In this document: piece after piece, positions 34,028 through 42,037 of the stretch
Position numbering within the stretch: the first letter of the stretch is position 1
Layout of the letters: each line of letters opens with the position of its first letter
Source of the DNA: Chitinophaga chungangae
GTDB lineage: Bacteria > Bacteroidota > Bacteroidia > Chitinophagales > Chitinophagaceae
Length of the DNA: 64,000 nt
Assembly (NCBI RefSeq): GCF_017742215.1
Contig: NZ_JAGHKP010000004.1
Location: 248,001-312,000 of the forward strand
Direction: 5' to 3'
Program-made: the position numbers and the translations under genes
Notes under the pieces: model-generated
What the model was told of the DNA's origin: nothing
What the model saw: only the letters and a program-made list of their open reading frames with translations
Database searches by the model: none

Positions 34028-37000
34028 TTAAAGGGAGATGTTTATACCAAAAACAATCGTTTGAGCGATGGGATACGCGGAGAAATCAAGACCAGGCGAC
34101 AAGCCGAACCCTTTTGTGGAAACCTCGGGATCGGGGCCGGAATAGCTGGTCCAGGTATATAAATTTTGCGCGGCCACATAAACCCTGGCGGATTCCATTC
34201 CTTTGATAAAGTTTTTTCTGAAGTTGTATCCCAGCGATATGGTCTTTAGCCGGAGGAAAGAAGCGTCCTCGATATAGCGGCTGGATAAAACGCCGGAGAT
34301 ACCGCTGGACCCGCTCCTGGGAATAGAAGTGGCCTGGTTTTCAGGCGTCCAGCGGTTTACGTAGGTGGCTTTCACGTTCCTGCCCAGGATAGCCCCGTTT
34401 AATCCTTCCATGAAAATATTATTCGCATTCAGCACTTCATTTCCATAAGACCATTGAAAAAACACGTTCAGGTCGAAATTCTTATAGGTGAAATTGTTAT
34501 TGAACCCACCGGTATGTTTGGGATAGGGAGTTCCGATGAGGGTTTGATCGGCATCGTCCACAATGCCGTCGTTGTTCAGGTCTTTGTACTTGGCGTCTCC
34601 GGGCTGTCTTGCATTCGTGCCCAAAAGGCCGGCGGTTGCGGGCAGCTCGTTTTTTAATTCATACCCCCCGGGTATTTTGTTAAAATCATCGTACTGGTAC
34701 ACGCCATCGTACACAAAACCGTAATAATGCACCATCTGGTTGCCTACGCGGCTAATCCAGGCAGGGCTCGGAAAATTGGTGGAAAAATCGGGGATGGAAG
34801 TCATCCTCAGATCTTCACCCGCACTTAATGCGACCAATTTGTTTTGATTAAAGGAGATGTTGATGTTGGAATTCCAGTTAAAGTTTTTGGTCGTGATGTT
34901 TTTGGAGTTCAAGGTCAATTCAAATCCCCTGTTCTGTGTTTTGCCGATGTTTACGGTGGCGGAGCCATAACCCGTGCTGGAAGCGATCTGGGAATTCAGC
35001 AGCAGGTCATAGGTATGTTTATGGTAATAGTCCATTTCCAGCTCGAGCCTGTTCTTTAAAAAGCCCAGTTCTATGCCGGCGTCGAACTGTCTTGTACTTT
35101 CCCATTTCAGTTTTTCATTTCCTAAACGGCCCTGGTAATAGGCAGGCGAAGAGGAAGGCCCGAACGGATAATAAGTTCCCAGGATAATATTCGACAGGTA
35201 ACCGAAGTCAGACACCCGGTTGTTGCCGGTTACGCCAAAGCTGGTCCTTAATTTGGCATTGGATATAAAGGAGATGTTTTTCATGAACGGCTCGTCGCTC
35301 AGCCTCCATGCAACGGCGCCGGAAGGGAAATAACCCCATTTGCTATCTGCAGGAAATTTTGACGAACCGTCTGCCCGGAATGTTGCGGTAAACAGATATT
35401 TCTGAAACAGGTTATAGTTGACCCTGCCGGTATAAGAAACCAGTCCCCAGGTAGTGCTGGAAGATTCTTTATCAAATATAACGCCTTCATCCAGGCCGTT
35501 TATGCCCAGCGCTTCGTTCGGCACCAGGTTGGCTTTATAACCAAACCGGTTTTCTTTCCTGCTTTGAACGGAGAAAACGCCAACCGCGGTCAGCTGGTGA
35601 TTTTTGTTGAATTTTTTGGTATAGGTCAAACTGTTTTCGTTCGACAGGTTAGAGACTTCCTCCTGCCACAAACCTCCGTTAACGCCGTTCGTTCTGCCAA
35701 CACCGGTTAGCGGGCTGCCGCTGCGCGTATTTGAATTGTTGAACAGCTCCGACCTGGTTGCGGAGAGGTCTGCGCTTCCTGTAAACCGCAGCTTGAGGCT
35801 TTGGGTCAGGTCATATTCCAGGTAACCGTTTATCGTGATGTTCCTGATCTTATCGACATCATATTCATTTTGCGCGGATTTCAGCGGGTTAAACAGGAAG
35901 GTTTCCGCCGCGGGGTCTACACCTTCATCTTCCAGGTCTGTTTCGCGGCCTGAGATCGGGCGGTAGGTCCAGAGGTTATAAAATAAATTCTGCACGTTGG
36001 AATTGCCCGATCCTACTGCTTTTGAGGTTTGTTCTCTCGGTTTTATCCCGCGCACTTTTGAATCCGCAAAGTTTACATTGAGGCCGACCTTAAATTTCCG
36101 GCCCACCAGCTGATCGATGTTAAACCGGCCCTGCAAACGGTCGAAGCCGCTGCGCATCACCACGCCGTCCTGGTTCAGGTAAGATAACGACAACGCGTAT
36201 TTCGTTTTTGGGGTGCCGCCGCTTACTCCTGCGCTGTGGTTTTGAAAAGAGCCGGTGCCTACGATCCTGTCAAACCAATCGATGCCTTTTACATCTCTGA
36301 AATCTTCTATCGTCAGGTCGGGCGTAGCGGGATCGCTGTCTTTGAAATATAACGCCGCCGCTCTTTGGGGATCGATCTCCTGTTGCAGTTTAATAAAATC
36401 ATAGGGGCCTAATACGTCGAGGTTGGCCCTGCTCACGTTGGAATAACCGGCGCTGCCGCTGTAAGTTACACGGGCGTCTCCGGTTTTACCTTTTTTAGTG
36501 GTGATCATCACCACGCCGTTGGCGCCCCTGGCGCCATATATGGCGGTGGCCGATGCGTCTTTCAGGATATCGATGGATTCGATCTCCGCGATATTCAATG
36601 AATTGCTGTTAAAATCTTCCATCGGAAAACCGTCAATAACATAAAGCGGGGCGTTGCTGCCAGTTAACGAGTTATTGCCGCGGATGACGATGTTGAGGCC
36701 TTCTCCCGGCTGCCCGTCGATCGACGACACCTGCACGCCCGCAACACGACCTGCCAGGGCTTGCTGAAAAGATGCGACCGGCGCTTTGCTCAGGTCAGAC
36801 AGGTTCACCGACGCTACTGAACCTGTCAGATCCTTTTTCGCAACGGAGCCATAACCCACGATCACTACCTCGTTCATCGACGAAGATTCACGGTCCAGCG
36901 CCACATCGATCTTTGTGCGCCCGTTAACTTTGACCTCCGTGGTTTTGTACCCGATGTAGGAAATCACCAGTATTGCATCGGGAGAGGAAATAATGATCTG

Positions 37001-37198
37001 GAAATTGCCGCTGGTGTCGGACCTGACGGCGTTCCCTTTTCCTTTTTCGAGAATGCTGGCATAGGGGAGCTTTTCCGAATTTTCAGAGGTACTTATACTG
37101 CCGGTAACGGTGATTTTTTTTTGCTGTGCAAACAGGTTGTCTTCGAAGGGGAATAGCACAAGAAGCCCTGTAAGCAAAATAGCAATGCTTAATTTCAT
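34028..37198 (-). CDS. SusC/RagA-type TonB-dependent outer-membrane transporter
   Basis: A 1056-residue SusC: signal peptide (IAILLTGLLVLFPFEDNLFA), carboxypeptidase-regulatory-like domain (residues about 30-110), plug (NEVVIVGYGSVAKKDLTGSV, LKDASATAIYGARGANGV) and barrel. It heads the minus arm of the sialoglycan locus. A GntR-type operator centred at 37262, inside a 51-bp palindrome, lies about 60 bases before its start, so it is probably controlled by the GntR protein at 39990. With its SusD it should import sialylated oligosaccharides; the exact ligand is unknown. Confidence 0.95.
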   Translation of the reverse strand: MKLSIAILLTGLLVLFPFEDNLFAQQKKITVTGSISTSENSEKLPYASILEKGKGNAVRSDTSGNFQIIISSPDAILVISYIGYKTTEVKVNGRTKIDVALDRESSSMNEVVIVGYGSVAKKDLTGSVASVNLSDLSKAPVASFQQALAGRVAGVQVSSIDGQPGEGLNIVIRGNNSLTGSNAPLYVIDGFPMEDFNSNSLNIAEIESIDILKDASATAIYGARGANGVVMITTKKGKTGDARVTYSGSAGYSNVSRANLDVLGPYDFIKLQQEIDPQRAAALYFKDSDPATPDLTIEDFRDVKGIDWFDRIVGTGSFQNHSAGVSGGTPKTKYALSLSYLNQDGVVMRSGFDRLQGRFNIDQLVGRKFKVGLNVNFADSKVRGIKPREQTSKAVGSGNSNVQNLFYNLWTYRPISGRETDLEDEGVDPAAETFLFNPLKSAQNEYDVDKIRNITINGYLEYDLTQSLKLRFTGSADLSATRSELFNNSNTRSGSPLTGVGRTNGVNGGLWQEEVSNLSNENSLTYTKKFNKNHQLTAVGVFSVQSRKENRFGYKANLVPNEALGINGLDEGVIFDKESSSTTWGLVSYTGRVNYNLFQKYLFTATFRADGSSKFPADSKWGYFPSGAVAWRLSDEPFMKNISFISNAKLRTSFGVTGNNRVSDFGYLSNIILGTYYPFGPSSSPAYYQGRLGNEKLKWESTRQFDAGIELGFLKNRLELEMDYYHKHTYDLLLNSQIASSTGYGSATVNIGKTQNRGFELTLNSKNITTKNFNWNSNINISFNQNKLVALSAGEDLRMTSIPDFSTNFPSPAWISRVGNQMVHYYGFVYDGVYQYDDFNKIPGGYELKNELPATAGLLGTNARQPGDAKYKDLNNDGIVDDADQTLIGTPYPKHTGGFNNNFTYKNFDLNVFFQWSYGNEVLNANNIFMEGLNGAILGRNVKATYVNRWTPENQATSIPRSGSSGISGVLSSRYIEDASFLRLKTISLGYNFRKNFIKGMESARVYVAAQNLYTWTSYSGPDPEVSTKGFGLSPGLDFSAYPIAQTIVFGINISL

Positions 37199-37236
37199 AT
37201 ACGGTGGAGTTTAAATTGGTATTGGTTGAGTTATGC

Positions 37237-37287
37237 TATAATTCTATTTGCCCATTATGTACTACATATAGGACAAATAGAATTATA
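37237..37287. repeat. 51-bp near-perfect palindrome in the SusC promoter region
   Basis: Arms TATAATTCTATTTG (37237-37250) and CAAATAGAATTATA (37274-37287) are perfect inverted copies of 14 bp, and the GntR operator lies in the exact middle (centre base 37262). Only three base pairs mismatch over the whole 51 bp. It can form a cruciform in DNA or, if transcribed, a hairpin. Confidence 0.85.
37256..37268. promoter_or_regulatory. GntR-type operator A (upstream of SusC)
   Basis: TATGTA-C-TACATA, a perfect 13-bp palindrome. Copies of the same element occur at 37435, 39956 and 40842, always just upstream of a gene of this locus, including the GntR gene itself. Confidence 0.85.
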
Positions 37288-37434
37288 TTTTTCCTATTTT
37301 CCTAATTTTTTGGGAAAAATTTCCGGCATAGGGGGGCGGCGCGCGAGCTAACGAGGGTTCGATCATCTTCAACCGGCATTATTTTAACCGGCTAAAATGT
37401 GCTTTACTATCATTCTTATCTGTTTGATTACTAT

Positions 37435-37447
37435 TATGTACTACAAA
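37435..37447. promoter_or_regulatory. GntR-type operator B (upstream of sulfatase)
   Basis: TATGTA-C-TACAAA, 12 of 13 positions matching the perfect copy. It lies 78 bases before the sulfatase start, in the divergent region shared with the SusC operon; operators A and B are 179 bases apart, centre to centre. Confidence 0.78.
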
Positions 37448-37525
37448 TATTTGGAATGCTATTATATCTTTAAGCAGGGGGAGGAATAGTGCAGGCAAAA
37501 CAGACAGACCGCCAATCCGCATCAC

Positions 37526-38971
37526 ATGAACAGGACCATACTGGCTTTTTTTATTTGTATACACCTTGCAGTACCGGCGGGCGCGCAGAAAACAAAGCCG
37601 CAGCCCGGGAAGGGATACAATATCGTATTGTTTATCGCAGACGATCTAGGCGTGAACGACATCACGCCTTATGGAAACAAGATCGTGCATACGCCGAACC
37701 TGGAAAAGTTTTCAAAAGAATCCCTGCTGTTTAAAAAGGCTTTTGCAGGCTCACCCACCTGCGGCCCCTCGCGCAGCACCATTTTTACAGGCCTCATGCC
37801 GATACGCCATGGCGGTCATGGTAATCACAGCGGGGTATCACCGGGAACAAGATCGCTGGTGCAATACCTGCAGCCTCTAGGTTATCGCGTGGCGATAGCC
37901 GGTAAATTGCATGTAGGGCCGGAAGAAATTTTTCCTTTCGAACATGTATCCAAAACAAATGTGCCTGAGCCGGGGCACGAGAAAAAACCTGGGCTGAATT
38001 ATGATTTAAATATGGGGCCGGTTGATCAGTGGCTGCGCAGGCAGCAAAAGGATACGCCTTTTATGCTCATCGTTGCGGATCATAGTCCGCATGTGGTATG
38101 GCCTGAAAAATATACTTACGATCCGGATAAGGTGGACATTCCCGGGAAACATATCGACACAAAAGAAACGCGGGTTGCCCGTGCCCGTTATTATACCGAC
38201 ATCTCCAAAATGGATAATAACCTGGGCCGGCTGTTGAGCAGTTTGGAAAAGAATGGTCTTGCCGAAAACACCATCGTTATTTTTACCGCCGATCAGGGGC
38301 CGCAATGGCCTTTTGCAAAATGGAACCTTTATGACGACGGCATAGCAACGCCGTTGATGGTCCGCTGGCCGGGAACGATAAAAGGCGGCGGGCAAACTTC
38401 GGCGCTGGTGTCGCTGGCCGACCTTACGCCTACTATTGTGGAGGCTGCGGGTGGCGAAGCGCCCCGGGATATAGACGGTCAAAGTTTTTTACCGGTGCTT
38501 ACTGGCGCAAAAGACACACACAGCGAATATGTATTTGCCACCCATACAGGCGATAAGATGATGAACCGCGCGCCGGCGCGCATGCTGCGTACCGAACGGT
38601 ATAAATACATTCTGAACCTGGCGCCGGAAATATTATACACGACCCATATCGATCTCGCGAAAGATCATGACGGCGGCCGTGAGTACTGGGATTCGTGGCG
38701 CGCGAAATCGTTTGCCGGTCCACATGCCGCGGCTGTTTTGTGGCGTTATCATAACAGGCCGGAAGAAGAATTGTATGATCTTGAAACCGATCCGCAGGAG
38801 TTACATAATCTCGCCGCCGATCCCGGGTATGCTGAACTTATAGCGCGTTACAGGATAAAAATGGCTGAGTGGAGAACACAGCAGCATGATTCCTTTACCG
38901 GGCCGGAAGAAATAAAGGAGACGCCCCAAAAAGGGAAGAAGCCGGTCGCTCCTTATGTGTTCCTGGATTAG
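37526..38971 (+). CDS. Sulfatase (S1 family), secreted
   Basis: A 481-residue sulfatase with a signal peptide (ILAFFICIHLAVPAGAQ). Asp39 and Asp40 (IADDLG) bind calcium and the formylglycine motif CGPSRS begins at Cys79, so maturation by a formylglycine-generating or anaerobic enzyme is needed; none is in the window. The pattern SPTCGPSRSTIFTGL, HVGPEEIFPFEH and the tail with EELYDLETDPQELHNL recall the N-sulfoglucosamine sulfohydrolase-like branch. It heads the plus arm under operator B. It would remove sulfate from host-type or algal glycan; a sulfated sialoglycan is the natural guess. Confidence 0.9.
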   Translation: MNRTILAFFICIHLAVPAGAQKTKPQPGKGYNIVLFIADDLGVNDITPYGNKIVHTPNLEKFSKESLLFKKAFAGSPTCGPSRSTIFTGLMPIRHGGHGNHSGVSPGTRSLVQYLQPLGYRVAIAGKLHVGPEEIFPFEHVSKTNVPEPGHEKKPGLNYDLNMGPVDQWLRRQQKDTPFMLIVADHSPHVVWPEKYTYDPDKVDIPGKHIDTKETRVARARYYTDISKMDNNLGRLLSSLEKNGLAENTIVIFTADQGPQWPFAKWNLYDDGIATPLMVRWPGTIKGGGQTSALVSLADLTPTIVEAAGGEAPRDIDGQSFLPVLTGAKDTHSEYVFATHTGDKMMNRAPARMLRTERYKYILNLAPEILYTTHIDLAKDHDGGREYWDSWRAKSFAGPHAAAVLWRYHNRPEEELYDLETDPQELHNLAADPGYAELIARYRIKMAEWRTQQHDSFTGPEEIKETPQKGKKPVAPYVFLD

Positions 38972-39099
38972 CGGGAGAGCAACACGGGAAAATACCTGAA
39001 ACCGGGTATTGTTTACATGCATGATTTTGCAGATTTTCAACGTGTACGTACATTCGCCTGTAACCAGGCGTTATAATACACACTAAAATTACCGACTAT

Positions 39100-39882
39100 A
39101 TGCAACGCAGGAAATTTCTCCAATCTTCGCTTGCGGCCGCCGCAGGCATAACGATGCCCGTTAACGCTGCACTCGCCGGCGATAAACAGCCCCCGCAGAA
39201 AGAGGTGTACGAATGGCGTGAATATGAAATGCGCTTTGGTACGGACCATGCGCAACTGGAAAATTATTTTAAAACGGCGCTGATCCCCGCACTCAATAAA
39301 TATGGCGTAAAAACGGTAGGCGCCTTTAAAGAATGGAGACCGTCGGAACCGGCTAAGTTTTATTTGCTGGTGCCTTATTCTTCCCTGGGGGACTATCTTT
39401 CCGTAAATATGAAAGTAAAGGCGGACGCGGATTATATTAAAAATAGCGCGGCATATAACGGCATACCGGCCGACAAAGCTATATATCACCGCTTTTCCTC
39501 TTCTCTCATGACCGCGTTTGACGGCTGGCCCGCAATGACCGTTCCGCAAAGCACCCCACGGGTATTTGAATTAAGAACGTATGAGGGGTATAGTGAAGAT
39601 GCGGTAAGGAGAAAAATAAAAATGTTCCATGACGGGGAGTTCCCCATTTTCACCAGGGCGAAATTAAACCCCGTATTCTTCGGTGAAGTGATCGCCGGAG
39701 ACAGGCAACCCCGACTCACCTACCTGCTCGCATGCGACAGCATGGAAGAACGCGATAAAGGATGGGCTGCTTTCGTAGCCGACCCCGCATGGAAAAAACT
39801 GATCGCAGACCCCCAATATGCCAACACTATCTCCACCATCAGGAACGCCTTTTTGATCCCAACAACATATTCGCAGGTGTAA
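39100..39882 (+). CDS. NIPSNAP-family protein, Tat-exported
   Basis: A 260-residue protein. RRKFLQSSLAAAAGITMP at the N-terminus is a twin-arginine signal. The mature part holds two NIPSNAP-like alpha/beta-barrel units (EVYEWREYEMRFG and RVFELRTYEGYS begin them), as in the duplicated secreted members common in Bacteroidota and Planctomycetes. The function of this group is not known. It lies 128 bases after the sulfatase on the same strand and 107 before gntR. Confidence 0.82.
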   Translation: MQRRKFLQSSLAAAAGITMPVNAALAGDKQPPQKEVYEWREYEMRFGTDHAQLENYFKTALIPALNKYGVKTVGAFKEWRPSEPAKFYLLVPYSSLGDYLSVNMKVKADADYIKNSAAYNGIPADKAIYHRFSSSLMTAFDGWPAMTVPQSTPRVFELRTYEGYSEDAVRRKIKMFHDGEFPIFTRAKLNPVFFGEVIAGDRQPRLTYLLACDSMEERDKGWAAFVADPAWKKLIADPQYANTISTIRNAFLIPTTYSQV

Positions 39883-39955
39883 CAGGTGTTTTTTATTTAT
39901 TGACTATTAACCACTTACATTCATTTTTTCATTTTAACAAAAGAACCTCCCTATA

Positions 39956-39968
39956 TTTGTAGTACATA
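39956..39968. promoter_or_regulatory. GntR-type operator C (autoregulatory)
   Basis: TTTGTA-G-TACATA, one mismatch from the perfect palindrome, 21 bases before the gntR start codon. It indicates autoregulation. Confidence 0.8.
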
Positions 39969-39989
39969 ATAGCAAAGTTACCTGGCAAG

Positions 39990-40682
39990 ATGAATGAAGA
40001 ACTTATAAATGATCTGAGCAAAAATCTGGGGCGAGTAAAGGCCAATACCATGGCCGACGATGTGGAAATGAAGCTCCGGCAGTACCTGAAAAAAATGTCT
40101 CTCAAACCCGGAGACCCGCTGCCAAAAGAGACAGATCTCGCTGAAGCGCTGGGTGTTAGCCGCAACGTGGTAAGGGAAGCATTGAGCAGGCTCCGTATGC
40201 TGGGGATGATCGAGACCCGCAAACGCAAAGGCGCCGTGCTCGCCAGCCCCGACATTCTCCTGGCCTTCGAGCGCGTGCTCGACCCGCTGCTGATAGACGA
40301 CCTTACTCTCCGCGATATATTCGAACTGCGCCTCGTGCTCGAAATGGGCCTCGCCGACCTGTTGTACGCCCGTATGAAAGACGAAGACATCGACGAGCTC
40401 GAAAAGATCGCCAACAACGAGATCAATAAAGACAAATCCTTCCTCGTAAAAAATGAGATCGCTTTTCACGGGAAATTGTACGAAATGACCGGCAACGGCA
40501 CCCTGAAAAGATTCCAGATCATGCTGCTTCCCATATTCGCCTACGTTATCACCCGGGTAGATAAACCCTACAGCGGTAAGGTCGATCATCGCAGACTGGT
40601 AGACATTCTCCGCAACGGAACAAAAGAAGATTTTAAAATAGGCATGTACGAACACCTCAAACCTCACTTCGACCGCCTTTAA
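39990..40682 (+). CDS. GntR-family regulator, FadR/NanR-like (FCD domain)
   Basis: A 230-residue protein: winged helix at residues about 15-85 (KPGDPLPKETDLAEALGVSR, NVVREALSRLRMLGMIETR) and an all-helical FCD effector domain at about 95-225 (DIFELRLVLEMGLADLL, with His residues later that could bind metal). E. coli NanR, the sialic acid regulator, is of the same subfamily. Its place in the middle of the locus, its own operator at 39956 and matching sites before both SusC arms and the sulfatase make it the likely regulator. The ligand is probably Neu5Ac or a breakdown product. Confidence 0.9.
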   Translation: MNEELINDLSKNLGRVKANTMADDVEMKLRQYLKKMSLKPGDPLPKETDLAEALGVSRNVVREALSRLRMLGMIETRKRKGAVLASPDILLAFERVLDPLLIDDLTLRDIFELRLVLEMGLADLLYARMKDEDIDELEKIANNEINKDKSFLVKNEIAFHGKLYEMTGNGTLKRFQIMLLPIFAYVITRVDKPYSGKVDHRRLVDILRNGTKEDFKIGMYEHLKPHFDRL

Positions 40683-40841
40683 TTATTTCCCTACCCATCT
40701 TTACCCGGCCGCCCGTTGACCCGACAGGCTTACTTCGCCGTATTTCCGTGCATCCCCCCAATTTTTTTCCTGCGTTTGCCGCGGGCAATATTTTTTTTCG
40801 CCCAAAAATTAGGAAAACTTAAAAATTCTCGCTTAATTTGT

Positions 40842-40860
40842 CAATATGTAGTACATATTG
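40842..40860. promoter_or_regulatory. GntR-type operator D (upstream of second SusCD arm)
   Basis: CAATATGTAGTACATATTG, a perfect 19-bp palindrome and the best copy of the motif. It lies 44 bases before the start of the sialidase-fold gene at 40904 and probably controls all eight genes up to 52174. A further TACATAT half-site follows directly. Confidence 0.88.
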
Positions 40861-40903
40861 TACATATAGTTTTCCAGGATCTCATTTCAATCAATCCACG
40901 GTT

Positions 40904-42025
40904 ATGAGTTTAAGCATGTATTTCCTGCTTACGGGATTTTTATTGCCATCCTTTTTTAACAAAGATACCTTACCGGTGCTGGATCTATCCCCGGATACCG
41001 CCCGGCAGGTGATGGTGGCGCAGGGTACGAAAGATATTTATAACGGGCAGCCCACCACCGCTTTAATGCCGGACGGGAAAACCATTTACTGCGTATGGAC
41101 CTACGGTCATGGCGGCAAATGCGGCCCTCTTAAAAAAAGCAGCGACGGCGGCCGTACCTGGAATAACCAGCCGGTGCCTTCCAACTGGATCACCGCTGCG
41201 AATTGTCCTGCCATTTACCTGCTGCCCGATCCTTCAGGCAAACAACGCCTGATCGTATTCGCCGGAAGCGGCCCTGATAAAAACATGCAGCAGGCCCTAT
41301 TCGACGGCGAAAACTGGAGCACCATGAAAGGCAATGGCCTCGGGCCCGTCGGCATGCCGTTCTGCACGATCGTTCCTATTGACGGCGGTAAACGGTTGCT
41401 GGGCATGACCAACAGGAGAAGGCCCGGCGAAACGGTCGAAAAAAAATCATGCATCCTCGTACAAAGTATTTCCAACGATGGCGGGCTTACCTGGGAACCG
41501 TTGCGCACCATCCTGGACACTGCCGGCCTGAAACCCTGCGAGCCGGAGATCGTGAGGTCCCCTTCCGGGAAACAACTGCTGTGCCTGATAAGGGAGAACG
41601 TAAAAAAAGTATCGCTCTGCATGGTCAGCAACGACGAAGGCGCAACATGGTCCGCGCCGAAACCGTTGCCCGAGCCGCTGTGGGGCGACCGGCACAAGGC
41701 GAAGTATACGGCAGACGGAAGGCTGGTGATCGTTTTCAGGGACACCGGCCCGAACAGCGCCACTAAAAACGCATACATGGCCTGGGTGGGCACTTACGAC
41801 GATATCGTCAACGGAAAGCCAGGGCAGTACCGTATAAAATTATTGCACAGCTATAAAACCTGGGATTGCGGGTATAGCGGCATCGAGTTGCTGCCAGACC
41901 AGACGTTGGTAGCAACTACCTATATCAAATACCGGCCCGGGGAAAACAAAAATTCGGTGGTCAGCACACGGTTCAACCTCCGGGAAACAGACATGATGAT
42001 GATGACCGCCAGGTCGCAACAGTAA
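40904..42025 (+). CDS. Sialidase-fold (BNR/Asp-box) protein, secreted
   Basis: A 373-residue six-bladed sialidase-superfamily protein with Asp-boxes SSDGGRTW, SNDGGLTW and SNDEGATW and a later KYTADGRLVIVFRDTG block. The start at 40904 gives a hydrophobic N-terminus (MSLSMYFLLTGFLLPSFF); the longer frame runs through the operator. The N-terminal RIP arginine of GH33 is not present: the matching segment reads YNGQPTTALMPDG. So it may cleave a different sugar or only bind it. It opens the plus arm, 12 bases before SusC. Confidence 0.8.
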   Translation: MSLSMYFLLTGFLLPSFFNKDTLPVLDLSPDTARQVMVAQGTKDIYNGQPTTALMPDGKTIYCVWTYGHGGKCGPLKKSSDGGRTWNNQPVPSNWITAANCPAIYLLPDPSGKQRLIVFAGSGPDKNMQQALFDGENWSTMKGNGLGPVGMPFCTIVPIDGGKRLLGMTNRRRPGETVEKKSCILVQSISNDGGLTWEPLRTILDTAGLKPCEPEIVRSPSGKQLLCLIRENVKKVSLCMVSNDEGATWSAPKPLPEPLWGDRHKAKYTADGRLVIVFRDTGPNSATKNAYMAWVGTYDDIVNGKPGQYRIKLLHSYKTWDCGYSGIELLPDQTLVATTYIKYRPGENKNSVVSTRFNLRETDMMMMTARSQQ

Positions 42026-42037
42026 AAACTTCACGAC

